This document shows positions 1 through 5,182 of a stretch of DNA of 5,182 bases, in pieces; positions within the stretch are counted from its first letter, which is position 1, and each line of letters begins with the position of its first letter. A model generated the notes under the pieces. The model did no database searches. It was not told the DNA's origin and worked only from the letters and a program-made list of their open reading frames with translations. Where the stretch lies: assembly GCA_020024595.1 (NCBI GenBank), contig JAHHTO010000170.1, positions 1-5,182 on the forward strand, written 5' to 3'. A program made the position numbers and the translations under genes. The stretch is from Schaedlerella sp. GTDB lineage: Bacteria; Bacillota; Clostridia; Lachnospirales; Lachnospiraceae.

Positions 1-461
1 GACTTATTGCATCCAATTACAGTGAACTTTCCAAAGTTAAATTAAAAGTATCTGACTCAAAAGAAGCATCTATTATCATAAGAAAGATTAAATCTGTCAT
101 TCAAAACAGCAATATCAAAATTGCCAGACTCCATCGAGAAGAACACTTATTTCAGGCAGAACGTATTGCCGAGAAAAGGCGAAAAATCATACTGGAACGT
201 CAGCTGAAAGAACAGCTTCGCAAAAAGAAAACTGCCAGAAAGGCTCAAGAGCATTGTCAGACAGCCTGCTTTGATGATATTTTTGCAAAACCTTCTATAA
301 ACGATGCACGATATCGACAGATCGCCGAACACTATTCGGCTGTATCTTCTGCAGAAATTCCGATGAATCCTCTTCCAATTCCTTCTCCTGCAGTGTCGGC
401 ACCTGCAGCCTCAACAGAAGTAAAGGTAACGCCTACCATCACGATTGATCATTCTGCTTAA
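1..461 (+). CDS. 3' part of a hypothetical charged, coiled-coil-rich protein (5' end outside window)
   Basis: An open frame enters from the left edge (first whole codon at position 3) and ends at TAA 459-461, giving the last 152 residues of a protein whose start is not in the window. I do not recognise the family. Visible residues 1-40 are mixed and probably helical. Residues about 41-84 form a strongly charged stretch rich in Arg, Lys, Glu and Gln (for example KRRKIILERQLKEQLRKKK) that looks like a coiled coil or extended helix. A short segment with two cysteines (C85, C89) and the sequence FDDIFAKP follows. The last 35 residues are rich in Pro, Ala, Ser and Thr (PLPIPSPAVSAPA) and look disordered. 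No membrane segment or catalytic motif is visible. It is the only plus-strand gene here and converges on the transporter gene, with a strong hairpin terminator directly after the stop. The long open frame, sensible codon use and terminator placement make it a real gene; its function is unknown. Confidence 0.75.
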   Translation, partial: LIASNYSELSKVKLKVSDSKEASIIIRKIKSVIQNSNIKIARLHREEHLFQAERIAEKRRKIILERQLKEQLRKKKTARKAQEHCQTACFDDIFAKPSINDARYRQIAEHYSAVSSAEIPMNPLPIPSPAVSAPAASTEVKVTPTITIDHSA

Positions 462-469
462 TTGTTTTT

Positions 470-515
470 AAAATGAGAAAGAAACCTGTCATTACAGATT
501 TCTTTCTCATTTTTT
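470..515 (+). terminator. Long intrinsic terminator, probably shared by two convergent genes
   Basis: The arms 470-484 (AAAATGAGAAAGAAA) and 499-513 are perfect reverse complements over 15 bp. The hairpin continues inward with CTGT/ACAG (486-489 with 494-497) after a single C-A mismatch, closing on a 4-nt loop at 490-493. On the plus strand it starts 9 nt after the stop codon of the left-edge gene and runs into a T-tract at 510-515, so it fits an intrinsic terminator for that gene. In the minus direction the hairpin ends in only four T's, drawn from the arm itself, but it lies about 65 nt past the transporter stop and no other hairpin is seen there. A bidirectional role is therefore likely, though weaker in the minus direction. 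Confidence 0.85.
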
Positions 516-579
516 CTTCTTATTTTATTCATTCAACATATTCTATATCATCAACAGCACTTCCTCGTATCATACTGTT

Positions 580-1950
580 TTATTTATGGAATAATGCCCA
601 ATATCCTTGCACAAAGATAAACAATACAATAAAAGGCAGGATATAGGATACGTACACTCTTGCCCATTTCGGGAACTTTACTCCTACTCCGCTGTTTGCT
701 TCCTTTAAAAAGTTCTTCCATCCCCATCCATAACGACTGGTACAGAATAACAGGTAAATCAGACTTCCTAACGGAAGCAAATTATTGCTCACAAGAAAAT
801 CTTCAACATCCAAAATTGTAGAATTTTCCCCAAGCAACTGCACGCCACTCAATACATTGAATCCAAGTAGACACGGAAATGACAACACGATAATTGCGAT
901 CAAATTGCAGATAACCGCCTTCTGTCTACTGCATGCAGTCAAATCCATAGCAAAAGAAATGATATTTTCAAATACTGCGATAATGGTAGATGTCGCTGCA
1001 AACACCATACACAGAAAGAACAATGCTCCCCAGATTCTACCACCACTCATTGCATTAAATATATTCGGCAGTGTAATAAATATCAGATTCGGTCCACTAT
1101 CCGGATTCACACCAAAAGCAAAACTTGCCGGAAAAATGATCAATCCTGCAATCAATGCCACACAGGTATCCAAAATGGTAACAAAGATTGCTTCTCCTGT
1201 CAGACTTCTAGACTTATCAATGTAGCTTCCAAAAATCGCAATTGCACCAATTCCAAGACTTAAAGTAAAGAAAGCCTGCCCCATTGCTGCAAAAACTACT
1301 TCCTTCACTCCCACATCCTGAATCTTGCCTAGATTTGGAAGAAGATAAAACTTCAATCCTTCTTCTGCTCCCGGAAGTGCTATGGAACGTACTGCAAGTA
1401 TGATCATCAGTGCAAGCAGAAGCCCCATCATCACTTTTGTGATATTCTCCACACCTTTCTGCAGTCCAAGGTTACAAATCGCAAAACAAGCTGTAACAAC
1501 GATGATCATGCAGACTGCCATTAGTACCGGACGCCCCATCAACTCTCCAAATTCCCCTGCTACTCCCTCCGCATCCAGACCTTCAAACTTGCCTGTCAGC
1601 ATTTTTACGAAGTAAAGAAACATCCAACCACCGATTGTTGTATAGAACATCATCAGCAGATAATTACCTGCCATTGCTCCATATTTATACCAATGCCATT
1701 TCGTTCCCTTTGGTTCCAACTTATCAAAAGACAACGCTGCGCTCTTCTGGCTGGCTCTTCCCACTGAGAATTCCATAACCATAATCGGTAGACCCAGTAC
1801 AAACAAGAAAAACAGATAAATCAGTACAAATGTTGCTCCACCATACGCTCCCGTAATATACGGAAATCTCCATACATTTCCCAGTCCGATCGCACATCCT
1901 GCAGAAATAAGGATAAATCCGAGACGCGAGCCAAATTTTTCTCTCTTCAT
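580..1950 (-). CDS. Neurotransmitter:sodium symporter (NSS/SNF, LeuT-fold) family transporter
   Basis: The 456-residue product is a sodium-coupled symporter of the inner membrane. The family imports amino acids or related amines with Na+; the substrate cannot be read from sequence, although bacterial relatives such as MhsT, Tyt1 and TnaT carry hydrophobic or aromatic amino acids. Helix 1 holds the family signature with the unwound region GLGNVWRFPY (residues 22-31), followed by GG (37-38). Helix 6 has FFTLSLGIG (227-235), nearly identical to the LeuT substrate and Na+ site. Helix 7 has D261 in DTCVALIAGLIIFP, the position where I expect the acidic residue that replaces bound chloride in bacterial members. 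By hydropathy I count about 11 helices, and the length matches the short 11-helix bacterial group. I chose ATG 1950 because AGAGGA (1958-1963) lies 7 nt upstream and the family N-terminus begins there. The frame stays open back through the terminator and tRNA to an ATG at 2064, but that extension translates non-coding RNA and is rejected. Confidence 0.95.
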   Translation of the reverse strand: MKREKFGSRLGFILISAGCAIGLGNVWRFPYITGAYGGATFVLIYLFFLFVLGLPIMVMEFSVGRASQKSAALSFDKLEPKGTKWHWYKYGAMAGNYLLMMFYTTIGGWMFLYFVKMLTGKFEGLDAEGVAGEFGELMGRPVLMAVCMIIVVTACFAICNLGLQKGVENITKVMMGLLLALMIILAVRSIALPGAEEGLKFYLLPNLGKIQDVGVKEVVFAAMGQAFFTLSLGIGAIAIFGSYIDKSRSLTGEAIFVTILDTCVALIAGLIIFPASFAFGVNPDSGPNLIFITLPNIFNAMSGGRIWGALFFLCMVFAATSTIIAVFENIISFAMDLTACSRQKAVICNLIAIIVLSFPCLLGFNVLSGVQLLGENSTILDVEDFLVSNNLLPLGSLIYLLFCTSRYGWGWKNFLKEANSGVGVKFPKWARVYVSYILPFIVLFIFVQGYWALFHK

Positions 1951-1957
1951 TTTCTTT

Positions 1958-1963
1958 TCCTCT
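1958..1963 (-). promoter_or_regulatory. Ribosome binding site deciding the transporter start
   Basis: On the minus strand AGAGGA precedes ATG 1950 with a 7-nt spacer. It supports this start over the longer in-frame ATG at 2064, which would place the N-terminus inside the tRNA gene. Confidence 0.75.
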
Positions 1964-1980
1964 TTCTCATAACATTCCTT

Positions 1981-2021
1981 AAAATCTAAAATACCACAAG
2001 CTCTTTTGAACCTGTGGTATT
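1981..2021 (-). terminator. Intrinsic terminator between tRNA-Thr and the transporter gene
   Basis: On the minus strand AATACCACA (2013-2021) pairs perfectly with TGTGGTATT (1990-1998). The stem extends inward as GGTTC/GAGCT, with G-T wobbles, around an AAAA loop, for about 14 bp in all. A U-rich run follows (UUUU at 1988-1991, then AGA and UUUU at 1981-1984). It begins 8 nt after the tRNA 3' end, so it is well placed to end the tRNA transcript. It also lies between the only visible promoter and the transporter start, so it may act as a partial terminator controlling read-through into that gene. Confidence 0.85.
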
Positions 2022-2028
2022 CTCCGTC

Positions 2029-2101
2029 AGCCGAAAATCGGACTTGAACCGACGACCCCTTCATTACGAGTGAAGTGCTCTACCTACTGAGCTATTTCGG
2101 C
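2029..2101 (-). tRNA. tRNA-Thr (anticodon CGU)
   Basis: The minus strand folds as a complete 73-nt cloverleaf. The acceptor stem is GCCGAAA/TTTCGGC with discriminator T. The D arm is GCTC/GAGC around AGTAGGTA. The anticodon stem is CTTCA/TGAAG around the loop CTCGTAA, which puts CGT at positions 34-36 and so reads the ACG threonine codon. The variable loop is GGGTC. The T arm is GTCGG/CCGAT around TTCAAGT, with one G-T pair. CCA is not encoded, so it must be added by tRNA nucleotidyltransferase. All stems are intact, with no sign of decay. A near-consensus promoter lies just upstream and an intrinsic terminator just downstream, so it looks like an independent single-tRNA unit. Confidence 0.97.
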
Positions 2102-2125
2102 ATAAATATAAAATGAACTTTTGCT

Positions 2126-2154
2126 ATTATATCGCCTTTTCTTATAAATATCAA
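2126..2154 (-). promoter_or_regulatory. Sigma-70/SigA-type promoter for tRNA-Thr
   Basis: Read on the minus strand, the -35 box TTGATA (2149-2154) is followed by a 17-nt spacer and a perfect -10 box TATAAT (2126-2131). Transcription would begin near 2118-2120, giving a short leader of under 20 nt before the mature tRNA 5' end at 2101. It is the strongest promoter visible in the window. It is also the only clear candidate to supply the transporter gene, by read-through of the intervening terminator. Confidence 0.88.
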
Positions 2155-2177
2155 TACTTTTTTACAAATCTGTGAAT

Positions 2178-2194
2178 TTTATGGATTCCATAAA
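2178..2194. repeat. Perfect 17-nt interrupted palindrome upstream of the tRNA promoter
   Basis: TTTATGGA (2178-2185) and TCCATAAA (2187-2194) are exact reverse complements around a single central base. The element lies 23 nt upstream of the tRNA promoter -35 box, roughly -59 to -75 from the expected start site. Such symmetry can be a dimeric regulator site. As RNA at the end of the mscS transcript it could only form a small hairpin (GGATT/AATCC around five bases on the minus strand). Its function is not established. Confidence 0.45.
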
Positions 2195-2218
2195 TCCGAT
2201 ACTGTTCTGCACATTGAA

Positions 2219-2256
2219 GATTACGTTCGCTTTTCTTTTGCAAACGTAACCTTTTT
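2219..2256 (+). terminator. 12-bp hairpin with a plus-strand U-tract
   Basis: The arms 2219-2230 (GATTACGTTCGC) and 2240-2251 (GCAAACGTAACC) pair over 12 bp, with two G-T wobbles in the RNA form, around the 9-nt loop TTTTCTTTT. TTTTT follows at 2252-2256 on the plus strand. By shape this is an intrinsic terminator for plus-strand transcription, yet I see no plus-strand gene ahead of it. It begins some 40 nt past the mscS stop, so it may also end or stabilise the minus-strand mscS transcript, although no U-tract follows in that direction. The hairpin is clear; its direction of action is uncertain. Confidence 0.6.
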
Positions 2257-2288
2257 CCTTGTGTGCTTATCTGCATATTGATCATGAA

Positions 2289-3179
2289 TCAGTCTGATTT
2301 TCCCAAATGAACCGTCAACTGATTGTATGGAATTTCTATATTATTCTCATCAAACCGCAGTTTAATAGATTCCAAAATCTCCCACCGTGTCGGCCAGTAT
2401 TCTTCCGTTCTGACCCACGCACGGATTCCAAGAATCACAGCACTTTCCCCGAGAGAATCCACAAACACTTTCCATTCTTCATCCCTTATAATATTTGAAT
2501 TATCCCAGATGATCTGTTCCAAAATCTGCTTTGCTTTTTTCAAATCAGACTGATAAGAGATCCCTACCTTCAAGTCCAGCTGACGCTCCTCTTTCGCAGT
2601 TACATTCGTCAGACTGTTCCCTGTCAAAATACCATTTGGAATCACAATTGTCTTATTATCGATCGTTGACAACTTTGTATAAAACACTTTGATTTCTTTC
2701 ACCGTGCCTTCATTTTTGTTCGTATCTTCAATAATATAGTCTCCGACTACAAATGGCTTCAAAAATAAAATCTGAACACCACCTGCCAGATTAGACAAGG
2801 TTCCCTGCAAAGCCAGAGAGATCCCCACACCGGCTGCCGCAAACAATGCAGTGATTGAAGACATTTCAATCCCAAGATTGCCCGCTACGATCACAACCAA
2901 CAGTACATACAGTCCAAACTTTAATAAAGAATCTGTAAACTGTGCGACTCCGGTATCTGCATTACTTCGTTCAATAGAATGGCGTACACTTTTCCGGATA
3001 ACCTGAATTAAAAACCGACCAATCAGAAATATCACCAGCGCGATTCCCAGGCGAATTCCGAAAGAAATTATATCTGGAATATGATTCTGTAAATACTGCA
3101 TAAATCCGCTCATTTCTGCCTGTACTTCATTGACAGAAGATTCTGCTGTTTCTTGAATGATCTCTGTTGTCGAATCCAT
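2289..3179 (-). CDS. mscS: Small-conductance mechanosensitive channel, MscS family
   Basis: The 296-residue product is an inner-membrane, tension-gated channel that releases solutes on hypo-osmotic shock. Length and architecture match E. coli MscS: an N-terminal polar segment, TM1 about 35-62, TM2 about 83-104 and a pore-lining TM3 about 108-141. The Gly/Ala-rich TM3 run ALFAAAGVGISLALQGTLSN carries QG (125-126), equivalent to the E. coli hinge region. The beta domain (KPFVVGDYI, TIVIPNG at 177-183, GNSLTN) and a C-terminal alpha/beta domain ending IEIPYNQLTVHL follow. ATG 3179 is chosen because AGGGAG lies 7 nt upstream; an in-frame ATG at 3233 would overlap the pgeF coding end and add 18 unconserved residues. 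It follows pgeF by 41 nt on the same strand and is probably the last gene of the rnhB cluster. I see no clear separate promoter, and no classical minus-strand terminator follows. Confidence 0.95.
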   Translation of the reverse strand: MDSTTEIIQETAESSVNEVQAEMSGFMQYLQNHIPDIISFGIRLGIALVIFLIGRFLIQVIRKSVRHSIERSNADTGVAQFTDSLLKFGLYVLLVVIVAGNLGIEMSSITALFAAAGVGISLALQGTLSNLAGGVQILFLKPFVVGDYIIEDTNKNEGTVKEIKVFYTKLSTIDNKTIVIPNGILTGNSLTNVTAKEERQLDLKVGISYQSDLKKAKQILEQIIWDNSNIIRDEEWKVFVDSLGESAVILGIRAWVRTEEYWPTRWEILESIKLRFDENNIEIPYNQLTVHLGKSD

Positions 3180-3186
3180 TTTATCT

Positions 3187-3192
3187 CTCCCT
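3187..3192 (-). promoter_or_regulatory. Ribosome binding site deciding the mscS start
   Basis: On the minus strand AGGGAG lies 7 nt ahead of ATG 3179. It favours this start over the upstream in-frame ATG at 3233, which falls inside the end of pgeF. Confidence 0.75.
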
Positions 3193-3220
3193 TCTCTGTC
3201 CACGGTACCTTTCTGTAAAA

Positions 3221-4111
3221 TCAAAGACTGCAATGAAGTCCTGAACTATTCCCCTCATTCTTCCTACACAATGACAAAAAGGCAGCCAGATTTCCTCTCT
3301 TATCCCCGGTTGTTCTATGAGAATACAAAATATCACTGTTACAATGTGTGCATACATTTGTCACTGCAATATGTTCTTCAATAATTCCAGCTTCTCTGAA
3401 AACGATTTCATTGGCTTTCCACAAGTTCAGCTGATATTTTCCATCACCTTTTCTGTAGAATAAATCTTGCCAATCACTTTCAAAGAAGTTCTTCCGAAAC
3501 TGCTCAATCACGTCCTCGCTCACTTCATAACAGTCTTGACAAATGGAGGGACCTACCGCCGCCCGAATATCCATCGGGTTGCATCCATATTCCTTCTTCA
3601 TCAACTCCACCGTTACTTTCCCGATTTTCCCGACAGTTCCCCTCCATCCAGAATGACTCAATCCAATAACATGTTTTACCGGATCCACAAAGAACAAAGG
3701 AACACAATCCGCATAAAATGTGACCAAACAGATATCCGGAACATTTGTGACAAGCCCGTCCACATCCTGATATGTCAAGGGACGTATCATTCCCGCTCCT
3801 CGATCTGCCTCCGTCACAATACGCACATTCGTTGTATGTGTCTGTTGAGAAAACACCATGTTTTCGCACTTCACACCAATTGATTCCGCAATCCTCCGAA
3901 AATTCTCTCTGACATTCTCTTCTTTATCTCCACGTGTAAAACTCAGGTTCAACGAATCATAGCACCCTCTGCTGACTCCTCCCAAACGTGTAGAAAATCC
4001 ATGCTGCACAACTCCGGTATCCACGAGCATTGGATATTCCAGATAAGGAACTTCTTTTTCTACAAGTCGTAAGACCTCTGATCCATTTTTATACTTCACA
4101 TTGATTGCCAT
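3221..4111 (-). CDS. pgeF: Peptidoglycan editing factor PgeF (YfiH/YlmD family, laccase-domain fold)
   Basis: The 296-residue protein belongs to the YfiH/DUF152 family, once labelled polyphenol oxidase or multicopper laccase. E. coli PgeF keeps L-Ser from replacing L-Ala in peptidoglycan precursors; other members show purine nucleoside phosphorylase/deaminase activity, so the exact substrate here is open. Family landmarks run in order: HGFSTRLGGVS (37-47), QQTHTTNV (89-96), DVDGLVT (116-122), ADCVPL (134-139), SHSGWRGT (152-159), GPSICQDCYEV (187-197) and CTHCNSDILYSHR (254-266). The metal ligand set expected from E. coli YfiH is present as H92, C136 and H153. No signal peptide is visible, so it is cytoplasmic. 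The start ATG follows the YraN stop by 3 nt, and its ribosome binding site GAGGGA (4118-4123) overlaps the end of that gene, so translation is probably coupled. The last 15 or so residues (from RKNEG) extend past the conserved RGNLAAFL and look family-specific. Confidence 0.95.
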   Translation of the reverse strand: MAINVKYKNGSEVLRLVEKEVPYLEYPMLVDTGVVQHGFSTRLGGVSRGCYDSLNLSFTRGDKEENVRENFRRIAESIGVKCENMVFSQQTHTTNVRIVTEADRGAGMIRPLTYQDVDGLVTNVPDICLVTFYADCVPLFFVDPVKHVIGLSHSGWRGTVGKIGKVTVELMKKEYGCNPMDIRAAVGPSICQDCYEVSEDVIEQFRKNFFESDWQDLFYRKGDGKYQLNLWKANEIVFREAGIIEEHIAVTNVCTHCNSDILYSHRTTGDKRGNLAAFLSLCRKNEGNSSGLHCSL

Positions 4112-4114
4112 ATC

Positions 4115-4459
4115 CTATCCCTCAAATGCATTTTTTATCACTATTATTTTCCCATCTTCTATTCCGATGACATCAAAACGACACGGAATATCTGTCAGAC
4201 GGTGCATCATTAAATAATGCTGTGCAACCTTCCAGATTTTCTTTTGTTTACACTGATCAACAGCCTCCAGAGGGCTTCCTGCCCTATAACTTCTTCGATA
4301 CTTAACCTCACAGAATACCAGATATTCTCCGTCTTGTGCAACGAGGTCAATCTCTCCCATACGGCATCGATAATTGTATTCTAGAATTTCATATCCTTGC
4401 TGTTCCAGATAGTAACCAACCGCCTGCTCATACATACTTCCAACTTTTCTTTGATTCAT
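4115..4459 (-). CDS. yraN: YraN/UPF0102 family protein, predicted nuclease-fold
   Basis: This 114-residue protein has the usual length and motifs of the UPF0102/YraN family: an N-terminal helix pattern G..YE.A..YLEQQGYEIL (7-26), GEIDLVA (35-41) and VFCEVKYR (48-55), then RFDVIGI (94-100). The D38 and E51-x-K53 arrangement is the PD-(D/E)xK signature of the restriction-endonuclease/RecB-like fold, so a metal-dependent nuclease active site is plausible. The family's physiological role is not firmly established. It is cytoplasmic, with no membrane segment. It sits 3 nt after the rnhB stop and 3 nt before pgeF, a gene order with rnhB that is common in Firmicutes. The start at 4459 is preferred because the conserved MNQRKVG N-terminus begins there. 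Its own ribosome binding site is weak (AGAAG), so translation is likely coupled to rnhB. Confidence 0.92.
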   Translation of the reverse strand: MNQRKVGSMYEQAVGYYLEQQGYEILEYNYRCRMGEIDLVAQDGEYLVFCEVKYRRSYRAGSPLEAVDQCKQKKIWKVAQHYLMMHRLTDIPCRFDVIGIEDGKIIVIKNAFEG

Positions 4460-4462
4460 ATT

Positions 4463-5182
4463 CTATACTTCTGCAATGACAATATTTTTAATAAAACTCT
4501 TCCTGTGAATCGGAGAAGCCCCCTGTTCTTTCAACGCCTGAATATGCTCTGCCGAACCATACCCTTTATTCTGAGCAAATCCATATCCTGGCAAAATCTT
4601 ATCATACTGTATCATCAGCCGGTCTCTAGTCACCTTCGCCAGAATACTTGCTGCCGCAATCGACACGCTTTTTGCATCTCCTTTGATAATCGGCACCTGT
4701 ACTCCAGTAACTCCCGGTATGGTCACTGCATCATTCAACAATACATCCGGAACAACACCTAACTGCCCAATTGCAGATTGCATCGCTTCATAAGTTGCCT
4801 GCAGAATATTAATCTCATCAATTCGTGCAGGAGATGCCATGCCAATTCCTGTTGCCACTGCCTTCTCCATAATTTCATCATAGAGTTTTTCTCGTCTCTT
4901 AGCTGACAGTTTCTTGGAATCATTAAGATACAAAATCTCACAGTTCTTTGGCAAAACAACAGCGCCTGCCACCACAGGACCTGCCAGCGGTCCTCTTCCT
5001 GCTTCATCAATCCCGCAGATGTACGTACAATTTTTATATTTTCTCTCATACTCCCACATTGCATCCAATCTTACACGTTCTGCCAAAAGGTCTGCTTCCT
5101 GCTTCTGATATTTTGCAATCAGACTCCGAACACCCACTCTGGAATCCTCTGCATATTTTTCATACAATGTATTTCTCTCCTG
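4463..5182 (-). CDS. rnhB: Ribonuclease HII (5' end probably outside the window)
   Basis: RNase HII is a cytoplasmic enzyme that cuts the RNA strand of RNA-DNA hybrids and starts removal of single ribonucleotides from DNA. Counting from the TTG at 5167, the protein shows GIDEAGRGPLAGPVVAG (52-68), DSKKLS (83-88), DEINI (117-121), LLNDA (143-147) and KGDAKSVSIAAASILAKVTRDR (162-183). It ends with GYGFAQNKGYG and a C-terminal HRKSF. The expected metal-binding acids are D54, E55, D146 and D164, all present. The roughly 45 residues before GIDEAGRG match the N-terminal extension of Bacillus-type RNase HII. The frame stays open to the window edge (QERNT before the TTG). The Bacillus protein as I remember it has about 25 residues more, so the true start probably lies outside. 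The TTG at 5167, with AGGAG 9 nt upstream (5177-5181), is the only in-window alternative. It leads the cluster with yraN and pgeF. Confidence 0.95.
   Translation of the reverse strand, partial: QERNTLYEKYAEDSRVGVRSLIAKYQKQEADLLAERVRLDAMWEYERKYKNCTYICGIDEAGRGPLAGPVVAGAVVLPKNCEILYLNDSKKLSAKRREKLYDEIMEKAVATGIGMASPARIDEINILQATYEAMQSAIGQLGVVPDVLLNDAVTIPGVTGVQVPIIKGDAKSVSIAAASILAKVTRDRLMIQYDKILPGYGFAQNKGYGSAEHIQALKEQGASPIHRKSFIKNIVIAEV

Noticed and set aside
516..579. Separate terminator for the transporter between its stop and the long hairpin
   Set aside because: Only a loose 5-bp AACAG/CTGTT pairing with a long loop is present and no U-tract follows. The 470-513 hairpin is the better candidate.
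785..1225. Plus-strand open frame of 146 codons opposite the transporter gene
   Set aside because: It lies wholly antisense to a clearly conserved coding region, has no ribosome binding site I can see, and its product resembles no family.
1951..2029. Possible promoter (TTGTGG with TGTTAT) directly before the transporter
   Set aside because: The spacing is about 19 nt, the boxes are poor, the -35 lies inside the terminator stem, and the start site would fall in the ribosome binding site.
1951..2064. In-frame extension of the transporter back to an ATG at 2064
   Set aside because: The extra 38 residues translate the antisense-free tRNA 3' half and the terminator hairpin. ATG 1950 has a proper ribosome binding site and matches the family N-terminus.
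1981..2101. T-box or other riboswitch controlling the transporter
   Set aside because: There is no T-box AGGGTGGNACCGCG core and no specifier stem. The structured RNA is a complete functional tRNA followed by a simple terminator.
3180..3233. In-frame extension of mscS to an ATG at 3233
   Set aside because: It would overlap the end of pgeF and adds unconserved residues, while ATG 3179 has a strong ribosome binding site 7 nt upstream.
3467..3883. Plus-strand open frame of 138 codons opposite pgeF
   Set aside because: It is antisense to a conserved gene and has a composition typical of a shadow frame, with many His, Arg and Ile residues and no recognisable motif.
1..5182. CRISPR array, insertion sequence, prophage or defence gene cluster
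   Set aside because: No regularly spaced repeats, no transposase or integrase reading frame, and no terminal inverted repeats or target duplications were seen. Every recognised gene is a housekeeping gene.

Overview
The window reads as an AT-rich, low-GC Gram-positive chromosome segment, most likely from a Clostridia member of the Lachnospiraceae type. This rests on the protein style (RNase HII of the Bacillus/Clostridium kind, an 11-helix sodium-dependent transporter), strong purine-rich ribosome binding sites, a tRNA without an encoded CCA, and U-tract terminators. The placement is inferred by eye, not from a search.

Layout from left to right. Positions 1-461 hold the 3' end of a plus-strand gene for an unrecognised, highly charged protein. 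It ends just before a long hairpin (470-515) that appears to serve as a shared terminator with the convergent gene on its right. Positions 580-1950 (minus) encode a neurotransmitter:sodium symporter (NSS) family transporter. Immediately upstream of it lie an intrinsic terminator (1981-2021), a tRNA-Thr(CGU) gene (2029-2101) and a near-consensus sigma-70 promoter (2126-2154), all on the minus strand. The short gap 2102-2288 also carries a perfect 17-nt interrupted palindrome and a 12-bp hairpin whose U-tract faces the plus strand.

From 2289 to the right edge runs a compact minus-strand housekeeping cluster. In transcription order it is rnhB (RNase HII, start probably outside the window), a YraN/UPF0102 nuclease-fold protein, pgeF (YfiH/laccase-domain peptidoglycan editing factor) and an MscS-type mechanosensitive channel. 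The gaps are 3, 3 and 41 nt, so the first three genes are almost certainly one transcript with translational coupling, and mscS probably belongs to it.

The genes are ordinary housekeeping functions: R-loop and ribonucleotide removal, cell-wall precursor fidelity, osmotic safety valve, amino-acid uptake and threonine decoding. I see no sign of a defence system, mobile element, CRISPR array or novel multi-gene machine. The points worth a second look are regulatory: the tRNA-terminator-transporter arrangement, in which the transporter has no evident promoter of its own, and the two symmetrical elements upstream of the tRNA promoter. The unrecognised left-edge protein is also worth a search.
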